In this document: positions 1 through 4,846 of the stretch, piece by piece | Layout: the number at the start of each line of letters is the position of its first letter | Numbering within the stretch: the stretch's first letter is position 1 | DNA from: Chlamydiota bacterium | GTDB lineage: Bacteria; Auribacterota; UBA3054; B51-G9 | Direction: 5' to 3' | NCBI GenBank assembly: GCA_003648225.1 | Contig: QMOL01000150.1 | Coordinates: 1 to 7,055 of the forward strand | Length of the DNA stretch: 7,055 nt | Notes under the pieces: generated by a model | Database searches by the model: none | What the model saw: only the letters and a program-made list of their open reading frames with translations | Told to the model about the DNA's origin: nothing | Position numbers and translations under genes: made by a program

Positions 1-193
1 AGAAATAAATATAACTTTATTGAAGCCGCCAACCAAAACCAATCTCCTGGAAATTATTTTTCAGAAAAGCTATAAACAATCAGTTGATTGTAAAATTAAT
101 AATACTGAGTCTCTGGCTAAAGCATTAAGCGAAGGAACGAAGAAAATATCAGCCGAAGTTATAAAAGATGTGGTAAGTAATTATAAATTATAA
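1..193 (+). CDS. 3' end of an unidentified gene (partial)
   Basis: The frame starting at base 2 is open from the window edge for 63 codons and closes with TAA at 191-193; the start lies outside the window. The visible C-terminus is hydrophilic and rich in Lys, Ser and Asn. It begins with a short strand-like piece (ITLLKPPTKTNLLEIIF) and ends in what look like two amphipathic helices (SLAKALSEGTKKISAEVIKD). A strand, a Pro-Pro-Thr turn, then helices with 'lA..l..G...is...i..v' is loosely reminiscent of the lid subdomain of AAA+ ATPases, but too little is visible to assign a family. The gene is codirectional with nrdR, but a 212-bp spacer with its own promoter separates them, so they probably do not share an operon. 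I do not recognise the product. Confidence 0.55.
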   Translation, partial: EINITLLKPPTKTNLLEIIFQKSYKQSVDCKINNTESLAKALSEGTKKISAEVIKDVVSNYKL

Positions 194-301
194 TTTCGCG
201 TTAGTGGACTGCGAACCCGGAGGATTTCAGGCGGTCTTGTGATATATGTGTGATATGGAAGAAGGACTTTTGTCAACTTTTCCCGTACAGCCAAAATGAA
301 C

Positions 302-330
302 TTGACATTAAATCGTTGTTTTTCTATAAT
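302..330 (+). promoter_or_regulatory. Consensus sigma-70 promoter upstream of nrdR
   Basis: TTGACA at 302-307 and TATAAT at 325-330 are separated by exactly 17 bp, a perfect match to the housekeeping sigma-70 consensus at the optimal spacing. Transcription would start near 336-338, giving a leader of about 70 nt before the nrdR ATG at 406. It is the only strong promoter visible upstream of nrdR and probably also drives the downstream ATP-cone gene. Confidence 0.8.
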
Positions 331-352
331 ATCGTGAGTCTATATGATAATA

Positions 353-376
353 AGCACATTATATTGTAATTGTGCT
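353..376. promoter_or_regulatory. Candidate NrdR operator (AGCACA-N12-TGTGCT palindrome)
   Basis: AGCACA (353-358) and TGTGCT (371-376) form an inverted repeat around an AT-rich 12-bp centre. Within it, 354-369 matches 12 of 16 positions of the NrdR-box consensus ACACWATATATWGTGT as I recall it. NrdR boxes usually occur in pairs about three helical turns apart. A poorer half-match (about 8 of 16, mainly its right half ATATCGTGA) lies 32 bp upstream at 322-337, overlapping the -10 element. The site sits just downstream of the predicted transcription start, where a repressor could block initiation. Autoregulation of nrdR is inferred; the palindrome is seen directly. Confidence 0.45.
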
Positions 377-405
377 GATAATTCTTAACACTTCGGTAAC
401 CAGCC

Positions 406-858
406 ATGATTTGTCCAAAATGCGGTTCTACAAACGATAAAGTAATCGATTCGCGCAGCGCGCATAACGGTCGCGCAATCCGACGTCGTCGTGAATGTTA
501 CGGTTGTTCCTACAGATTTACAACATACGAGACAATTGAAGCCCCGTTACAGGTAATCAAACAAGATGGCAGCCGTGAAGATTTCAGTAAAGAAAAATTG
601 GTAAATGGTCTGCGTAATGCTTGCCACAAGCGGCCGGTAAGTATAAGCGTAATTGAAGATCTTGTCATGTCTGTTCAGCATCACTTTGAGCAAACGCATC
701 TTCGCGAAGTTCCCGCAAAAGAAATTGGTGAAATGATAATGGACAAGCTTCGCGAGATTGATGATGTTGCTTATGTACGTTTTGCGTCAGTTTACAGAAA
801 GTTTACTGATGCAACTCAATTTGCCGATGCAGCACATAAACTTAAGTCAACTCATTGA
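406..858 (+). CDS. nrdR: Transcriptional repressor NrdR
   Basis: NrdR is a nucleotide-sensing repressor of ribonucleotide reductase genes: with dATP bound it forms oligomers that bind NrdR boxes. The 150-residue length is typical. The N-terminal zinc ribbon has both cysteine pairs, C3-C6 (MICPKCGS) and C31-C34 (ECYGCSYRF), with the Arg-rich DNA-binding segment RAIRRRRE between them. Residues about 49-139 form the ATP-cone (VIKQDGSREDFSKEKL, the KRPVS motif, and the family signature VAYVRFASVYRKF). The ATG at 406 starts exactly at the conserved MICPKC. No Shine-Dalgarno sequence is visible (the upstream bases are TTCGGTAACCAGCC), which may indicate weak dependence on SD pairing. A consensus promoter and a candidate operator precede it, and the ATP-cone/NrdD-like gene follows after 101 bp on the same strand. 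No ribonucleotide reductase genes that it might control lie in the window. Confidence 0.97.
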   Translation: MICPKCGSTNDKVIDSRSAHNGRAIRRRRECYGCSYRFTTYETIEAPLQVIKQDGSREDFSKEKLVNGLRNACHKRPVSISVIEDLVMSVQHHFEQTHLREVPAKEIGEMIMDKLREIDDVAYVRFASVYRKFTDATQFADAAHKLKSTH

Positions 859-959
859 TATTGAACATCTTATTGTTTTTATACTTGAAATTTGAAAATT
901 CCTGCTTTAAAAGTGCGCCTGTGGCGTATTGATTATTTAATTTTTTCTTAATGTAAATT

Positions 960-2834
960 ATGCCTTCCCCGCAACTTTCCCATGTCAGAAAACACGATAA
1001 GCGACTCGTTCCTTTTGAACCGGAAAAAATTGTTCGCAGTATAGAGGCGGCCGCGCATTCATGCCAATGTGACAGCAATTTTTTTTCAAGAGAAATTGCT
1101 GAAGCGGTTATTCTTTATCTTGAAAAAAAATATATTTCTACGCATCCGTCAACTAGCGATATTGCTACAGCAATCAACGTAATTTTATCAAGTTTGAACC
1201 TTGACAACGTGGCTTCATCTTTTCAATCATTTCAATTAGAACGCGAAAACAGTCGACTTAGATGCACGGTGTGGAAACACGAACAACCATCCCTTTTTAA
1301 CGCGGATTTGGGGATTCAGGTTACTATCAGCGGCGGGCAAAGAACAACATCATGGGATCGAACACGAATAGTTCGCGCATTGGAAAACGAAGCAAAAATA
1401 TCGAGAAAAATTGCTGAAGATATTGCACGAACAGTAGAGCATAAAATAATGGTTTCTGACATAACGCGTGTTACAACTACACTCATCCGCGCGTTAACCG
1501 ACAATGAGTTACTGAGTCGGGGCTACACGTCATCATTGCGTCAGTTATCATCTGTAACGGTTCCTTTCACGGACATTTCTGAATTTTTGAAGGATAATTT
1601 TGAAGCTGACATTGTAGAAAAAACCGGAATGCAGACAATTCTGCCTTACGTTCTTTCGCAAATTTATTCTGAAGATGTCGCGCACGCGTACCGGCGTGGA
1701 ATCATCCATTTACACGGACTTTCCCACCCATTTTTTACCTATGAGAAGTTTTTGAATATTAATCCTGAAAACAAAACGAAAAGAGAGATTCGGACAGAGC
1801 TACTCAATCAGATAAATAAAATAAGATCAGGATTAACATCAAAATTATTAATCAGAATTGACGATTTTTTTTTAAAAGCGGGGTTAGAGAAATTTATTCC
1901 CGATATATGTGATTTCGCAACTTTACTTGATAAAGAAGATTCAATAATTTTCATTATAGAAACTGAAAATGGTGAAAATATTACTGATATTTTTACAAAA
2001 ATTACACCATTAAGTTCTGTGAAAATTGCCTTTGCCAATTCAGCAGCTCAAATTGACAGTTTACTTGAATTGTACAATCTCGGCTGGAATATTTCTTTCA
2101 ATAAAAATAAAAAAACAGAAATCATCTCCGGTAAAATTACTATTAATCTCCCGCAAACAGTTTACAGAGCACATGAAAAAGACCTCGATGGCGTTATTGA
2201 AGAACTTTACCGATCGGTCAAACTTGCGGTACAGTCCCACCGGCAGTTAATTTTATACCGTAAAAAACATAATTTTGAATTTGAAAATAATTCGTTCGGC
2301 GGATTGGAAATAACAGGTTTGTATGAAGCGGTATCTATTTTAACCGGCGCGGGAGTTTTTGACAGTGATGAAAGTCTCGCATGCACAAGGGTGCTTCTGA
2401 ACGTTCTTAATAACGGGTTAAAACAGGCGGCAAAATCATACAATTTAAAAATGCGTCTGGTCGGTGGTGAAAGCAATGATTGCGGCAAGCGATTTTCGGT
2501 AATAGATCAGAGTTTATTCCCGGAAATTTTCGGATTTTTGCCTTTGCAATCAGAAAGTTTAGAGAATATAATTCCGGCGTATAAATCGTTATTTTTTGAT
2601 CCTGAGAAATATCATTCTCATAATGATTTTATTAAAACCGCGAAAAAAATATCAGGTTATTTTGATTATGGAACAATTCCGGTGAAATTCAACGATAATA
2701 ATCCTGATAAAATGAAGGAAATTTTATTATTGATGATTAAAAACAATTGCGGTTTTTCTTTAAAAAGGAAGACGAAACCAATTCAGGAAGAAGAATCACA
2801 GGAAAATAAAAACCAGGAAAAATTTGAGTTTTAA
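960..2834 (+). CDS. ATP-cone protein with degenerate NrdD-like (anaerobic ribonucleotide reductase) domain
   Basis: This 624-residue protein is related to class III ribonucleotide reductase (NrdD) but looks catalytically dead. Residues about 8-95 are an ATP-cone (VRKHDKRLVPFEPEKIVRSI). Residues about 128-200 match the cone-like N-terminus of archaeal/Thermotoga-type NrdD (SWDRTRIVRAL, then LIRALTDNELLSRGY). NrdD landmarks follow: VAHAYRRGIIHLHGL (240-254, like AH..G.IHIHDL), GKITINLPQTVYRAH (391-405, like the vtiNLPR motif), LEITGLYEAVSILTG (449-463), GGESNDCGKRFSVID (502-516) and YGTIPVKF (570-577). Between residues 254 and 391 the segment is much shorter than I recall for active NrdD. The Cys expected after IHIHDL is absent, as is the finger-loop Cys before NLPR. 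The chain ends with an acidic tail where the zinc CxxC pairs and glycyl-radical RVxGY would begin. The ATG at 960 follows an in-frame stop at 954, so the start is well fixed; no SD is seen. The part after about 1740 is visibly more AT-rich. Family assignment is fairly sure; function is unknown, possibly regulatory. Confidence 0.85.
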   Translation: MPSPQLSHVRKHDKRLVPFEPEKIVRSIEAAAHSCQCDSNFFSREIAEAVILYLEKKYISTHPSTSDIATAINVILSSLNLDNVASSFQSFQLERENSRLRCTVWKHEQPSLFNADLGIQVTISGGQRTTSWDRTRIVRALENEAKISRKIAEDIARTVEHKIMVSDITRVTTTLIRALTDNELLSRGYTSSLRQLSSVTVPFTDISEFLKDNFEADIVEKTGMQTILPYVLSQIYSEDVAHAYRRGIIHLHGLSHPFFTYEKFLNINPENKTKREIRTELLNQINKIRSGLTSKLLIRIDDFFLKAGLEKFIPDICDFATLLDKEDSIIFIIETENGENITDIFTKITPLSSVKIAFANSAAQIDSLLELYNLGWNISFNKNKKTEIISGKITINLPQTVYRAHEKDLDGVIEELYRSVKLAVQSHRQLILYRKKHNFEFENNSFGGLEITGLYEAVSILTGAGVFDSDESLACTRVLLNVLNNGLKQAAKSYNLKMRLVGGESNDCGKRFSVIDQSLFPEIFGFLPLQSESLENIIPAYKSLFFDPEKYHSHNDFIKTAKKISGYFDYGTIPVKFNDNNPDKMKEILLLMIKNNCGFSLKRKTKPIQEEESQENKNQEKFEF

Positions 2835-2927
2835 CAAAACAATTTTTTATTAACAGGACTATTAGAACAGTACGATTAAATTATTTTTGCGACTTGTTTT
2901 TTTAATTTTCTGATATTTTATAAAGTA

Positions 2928-2956
2928 TTGATTTGGTACATTTTTTCGATTGTATT
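2928..2956 (+). promoter_or_regulatory. Weak candidate promoter upstream of ispD
   Basis: TTGATT (2928-2933) and TGTATT (2951-2956), 17 bp apart, each match sigma-70 hexamers at 4 of 6 positions. The region is very AT-rich, so chance matches are expected. It is listed because ispD lies 297 bp from the preceding gene and needs a promoter or read-through. Confidence 0.2.
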
Positions 2957-2968
2957 AACAAACAAACA

Positions 2969-2996
2969 ACTTCGGGTCGAAGTCGGCTACAAAAGA
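2969..2996 (+). repeat. Short hairpin repeat ending in CGGCTACA, copy A
   Basis: A perfect 6-bp stem with a 3-nt loop (ACTTCG-GGT-CGAAGT, 2969-2983) is followed directly by CGGCTACAAAAGA. The segment 2982-2996 matches 14 of 15 bases of copy B at 3073-3087. The stem sequence differs between copies while the pairing is kept, as expected for a dispersed intergenic palindromic repeat rather than coding DNA. Confidence 0.65.
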
Positions 2997-3018
2997 TCGA
3001 CATTTTTCTGATTACTGC

Positions 3019-3039
3019 AACTGCTACCGATGGCTGCGG
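3019..3039 (+). repeat. Degenerate copy of the ispD-flanking repeat arm
   Basis: The segment CTGCTACCGATGGCTGCGG resembles the left arm of the inverted repeat after ispD (CCGCTGCCGTTGGCTGCGG at 3842-3860), differing at a few positions. It lies between hairpin copies A and B. This suggests that one family of repeats populates both spacers around ispD. Confidence 0.5.
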
Positions 3040-3058
3040 TCGAAGATCCAAATTAATT

Positions 3059-3087
3059 CCGACCTCAACGAGGTCGGCTACAGAAGA
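3059..3087 (+). repeat. Short hairpin repeat ending in CGGCTACA, copy B
   Basis: A perfect 8-bp stem with a 3-nt loop (CCGACCTC-AAC-GAGGTCGG, 3059-3077) is followed by CTACAGAAGA. It is the second copy of the unit at 2969-2996, 91 bp downstream. It has no U-tract after the stem, so it is unlikely to be an intrinsic terminator. Confidence 0.65.
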
Positions 3088-3130
3088 ATAATTACTATTA
3101 TTGTTATTAAATAACTTGTAAACTTAATTT

Positions 3131-3841
3131 GTGAAATTAGTGTCTAAAAACAACACCATCGCTATAATTCCGGCGGCCGGTTCCGCCAATCGAATGGGTT
3201 TTGATAAAATATCATCAAAGCTCAACGGCATTCCCCTGCTCGCGCGAACAATTCAAACAATAAGCGCCGCGGAAAGTATTTCGGGAATTATTGTAGCAGC
3301 AGCGCCTGACAAAACAGCCGAAATTAAGAAAAAGATTGTTGAAAAGTATAATCTTGGTAAAGTAATAAAAGTTGTTGCCGGCGGAACTTCGCGAACCGAA
3401 TCAGTGTGGAATGCTTTACAGGCAATTGAATTTCCGCCTGAAATTATCGCGATACACGACGGCGCGCGACCGTTTGTTTCGGTTGAGGCTATTGAAGAAT
3501 CGATAGGAGTTGCTAAAGAATTCGGTGGAGCGATAGTTGCAACAAAAGTTATTCCAACAATTAAAGAAGTTAATTCTAACAACGAAGTTTGCGGAACAAT
3601 CGACCGCGAGAAACTTTGGGCTGCGGCAACTCCTCAAACATTCCGTTACGATGAATTTCTTAAGGCATACAAAGAGTTCTTAAGCGGCAATGTGGATAGA
3701 AATTCAATAACCGATGACGCGCAGATATTTGAGTTATCGGGTAGAAAAGTGAAAATTGTTAAAGGAAATCCAGAAAACATTAAATTGACAACTCCGCTTG
3801 ACTGGAAAATAGCGGAAAACTTGGTAGTTGGTAGGTTGTAG
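3131..3841 (+). CDS. ispD: 2-C-methyl-D-erythritol 4-phosphate cytidylyltransferase (IspD)
   Basis: IspD transfers CMP from CTP to 2-C-methyl-D-erythritol 4-phosphate, the third step of the MEP pathway to isoprenoid precursors. The 236-residue length is normal. Visible motifs are the CTP-binding loop IIPAAGSANRMG (12-23, with R21) followed by lysines at 26 and 30, GGTSRTESVWNAL (84-96), IHDGARPFV (108-116), the Thr-Lys pair in VIPTIKEV (140-147), DREKLWAAATPQTF (158-171, R159 matching E. coli R157), TDDAQIFE (194-201), and NPENIKLTTPLD (213-224, K218 matching K213). No key residue is missing. The start is GTG at 3131; GTG at 3140 is an equally plausible alternative, since neither has a clear SD. 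The TAG stop and last codons lie inside the left arm of a 26-bp inverted repeat, so the final residues (VVGRL) may derive partly from the repeat. No other isoprenoid genes are visible nearby. Confidence 0.95.
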   Translation: MKLVSKNNTIAIIPAAGSANRMGFDKISSKLNGIPLLARTIQTISAAESISGIIVAAAPDKTAEIKKKIVEKYNLGKVIKVVAGGTSRTESVWNALQAIEFPPEIIAIHDGARPFVSVEAIEESIGVAKEFGGAIVATKVIPTIKEVNSNNEVCGTIDREKLWAAATPQTFRYDEFLKAYKEFLSGNVDRNSITDDAQIFELSGRKVKIVKGNPENIKLTTPLDWKIAENLVVGRL

Positions 3842-3984
3842 CCGCTGCCGTTGGCTGCGGAACATGTGGGAGGTTTTGCGAAGCACCTGGAGAATTCAGG
3901 GCACATAGCCGTTATTACATATCGCGAGGCGCTTATGCATGTTCGGCGTTGCCATAATCCGCAGCCAGCGGCAGCGGCTACAAC
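3835..3984. repeat. About 150-bp element bounded by 26-bp inverted repeats
   Basis: The arms at 3835-3860 (starting GTTGTAGCCGCTGCCG) and 3959-3984 (ending CGGCAGCGGCTACAAC) are inverse complements with a single mismatch. They enclose 98 bp with no open reading frame. A further pair, AACATG (3861-3866) and CATGTT (3938-3943), extends the potential pairing after a bulge. The left arm overlaps the ispD stop codon. The outer ends contain CGGCTACA, the same octamer that ends the hairpin repeats upstream of ispD. The layout resembles a MITE or a paired palindromic repeat. I see no target-site duplication, so mobility is not shown. As RNA it would form a long stable stem at the 3' end of the ispD transcript. 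Confidence 0.7.
3877..3900 (+). repeat. Possible dispersed motif shared with 210-231
   Basis: TGCGAAGCACCTGGAGA followed by ATTCAGG resembles TGCGAACCCGGAGGATTTC followed by AGG at 210-231 in the spacer before nrdR, with a short gap and a few substitutions. Both lie in noncoding DNA. The similarity suggests another intergenic repeat family, but with only two divergent copies it is not certain. Confidence 0.35.
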
Positions 3985-3996
3985 TGAACAGCAACC

Positions 3997-4025
3997 AAAA
4001 AAAAACCGGACAAAGTCCGGCTTTT
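3997..4025 (-). terminator. Rho-independent terminator after rpmA, possibly bidirectional
   Basis: Read on the minus strand, the hairpin GCCGGAC-TTT-GTCCGG is followed by nine U residues (from the nine A's at 3997-4005), 35 bp past the rpmA stop: a textbook intrinsic terminator for the ribosomal operon. On the plus strand the same stem (4006-4011 with 4015-4020) is followed by CTTTTAAAT, a weaker U-tract. It could therefore also end ispD transcription in this convergent gap. Confidence 0.9.
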
Positions 4026-4059
4026 AAATAATAATCAAAAAAAAAAGTTTCAAACCTTG

Positions 4060-4317
4060 TTATTTTGCAACTGGTTCAACATTAACGAAAGTTCCTTTTT
4101 TCTTTGCGGTAAATTTTACCGTTCCGTTAATAAGCGAAAAGATAGTATCATCTTTGCCGCGTTTAACATTCAATCCCGGTTTATATTTAGTGCCGCGTTG
4201 TCTAATGATAATGCATCCACCGGTAACGGCTTCACCGCCGAAGCGTTTAACGCCGAGGCGTTGAGAATTACTATCGCGCCCGTTTCTTGAGCTTCCTAAA
4301 CCTTTTTTATGAGACAT
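4060..4317 (-). CDS. rpmA: 50S ribosomal protein L27 (bL27)
   Basis: bL27 is a large-subunit protein whose N-terminal tail reaches toward the peptidyl-transferase centre and tRNA acceptor ends. The 85-residue chain is complete. It starts with the signature SHKKGLGSSRNGRDS and continues with QRLGVKRFGGEAVTGG and the barrel segment IIRQRGTKYKPG; it ends in VNVEPVAK. There is no Firmicutes-type cleavable N-terminal extension. The start is supported by the family N-terminus and by an AAAAAAGGAAA Shine-Dalgarno-like tract 6-7 nt upstream. It lies 64 bp after rplU and is the last gene before the terminator. Confidence 0.97.
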   Translation of the reverse strand: MSHKKGLGSSRNGRDSNSQRLGVKRFGGEAVTGGCIIIRQRGTKYKPGLNVKRGKDDTIFSLINGTVKFTAKKKGTFVNVEPVAK

Positions 4318-4381
4318 GAGTAATTTCCTTTTTTAATATTAATTTTGCGTGCCGTAATTAGTTAATTTACAGGCACTCTGA

Positions 4382-4798
4382 TTATTTCGTTTCTGCTGCT
4401 GCTTCAACTGCAACTTCCGGTGCCGCATCAGTTTGATCTTCAGATACATTTACTTCTTCGATCACGGGATTATTATCAATAATAGGTAAAACGAGATCAT
4501 TAATTTTTACAGTAGTAAAAGACTGACGATGTCCGGTTTTATTTCTATTTTTTTTGCGGCGTTTCATTTTGAAAACCGTAATTTTTTCACCTTTGGTTTC
4601 ACCTGCAACAGTAGCTTTAACAATTGCGTTTTCAATGTGTGGAGTTCCAACAACAACTTCATCACCATTAGAGCACAATAGAACTTCATTAAGTTCAATA
4701 TTTTCTCCCGGTTGAGCATCAAACAAAGGCAGTTCAAGTTTCATTCCTTTTTCGACATGGAACTGTTTACCGCCTGATTTAACAATAGCATATAACAT
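4382..4798 (-). CDS. rplU: 50S ribosomal protein L21 (bL21) with acidic C-terminal tail
   Basis: bL21 binds 23S rRNA in the large subunit. Residues 1-103 are the standard L21 domain: MLYAIVKSGGKQFHVEKG at the start, then the basic signature KMKRRKKNRNKTGHRQ (78-92), which contacts rRNA, followed by FTTVKI. Residues about 104-138 are an extra tail ending APEVAVEAAAETK, rich in Glu, Asp and Ala; many L21 proteins end near residue 103. The start is supported by the strongest Shine-Dalgarno in the window, AAAAGGTGAT, 5 nt before ATG. It follows rplQ by 48 bp and precedes rpmA. L21 and L27 are a conserved pair, usually found next to obg rather than after the alpha operon. Confidence 0.96.
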   Translation of the reverse strand: MLYAIVKSGGKQFHVEKGMKLELPLFDAQPGENIELNEVLLCSNGDEVVVGTPHIENAIVKATVAGETKGEKITVFKMKRRKKNRNKTGHRQSFTTVKINDLVLPIIDNNPVIEEVNVSEDQTDAAPEVAVEAAAETK

Positions 4799-4803
4799 TA
4801 TAA

Positions 4804-4813
4804 ATCACCTTTT
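4804..4813 (-). promoter_or_regulatory. Strong Shine-Dalgarno of rplU
   Basis: AAAAGGTGAT on the minus strand is complementary over AGGTGAT to the usual 16S rRNA 3' end and sits 5 nt before the rplU ATG. Most other genes in the window have weak SD sequences or none, so this one stands out. It may allow independent, high-level translation of rplU within the operon. Confidence 0.75.
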
Positions 4814-4846
4814 AATATAATCATTAAATATAAATTAGTTCTGAAA

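Noticed and set aside
200..235. Possible tRNA T-arm-like GGGTTCGCAGTCC on the minus strand
   Set aside because: The flanking bases do not form the T stem, and no acceptor, anticodon or D arm can be built around it.
238..256. Direct repeat TGTGATAT (238-245 and 249-256) spaced one helical turn apart as an operator
   Set aside because: It lies about 50 bp upstream of the -35 element in low-complexity sequence with no recognisable regulator motif; chance is likely.
914..928. Small stem (TGCGCC-TGT-GGCGTA) between nrdR and the ATP-cone gene as a terminator or attenuator
   Set aside because: The stem is only 6 bp with one G-U pair, and the T-tract begins too far downstream; the two genes are probably cotranscribed.
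842..1078. Minus-strand open frame of 78 codons across the end of nrdR and the start of the next gene
   Set aside because: It overlaps two well-supported genes, has no recognisable domain, and its product looks like antisense translation.
2207..2488. Minus-strand open frame inside the NrdD-like gene
   Set aside because: It lies entirely within conserved NrdD motifs on the other strand; it is a shadow frame.
2640..2670. KKISGYFDYG (residues 562-571 of the NrdD-like protein) as a glycyl-radical RVxGY motif
   Set aside because: It aligns better with the segment just before the 'YTGGT' strand of NrdD, since YGTIPVKF and the following helix fit that region. It lies about 58 residues from the C-terminus, no zinc CxxC precedes it, and the Arg is replaced by Lys.
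3842..4059. Small protein-coding gene between ispD and rpmA
   Set aside because: The stretch is accounted for by the inverted-repeat element and the terminator; no frame has both a plausible start and a coding character.
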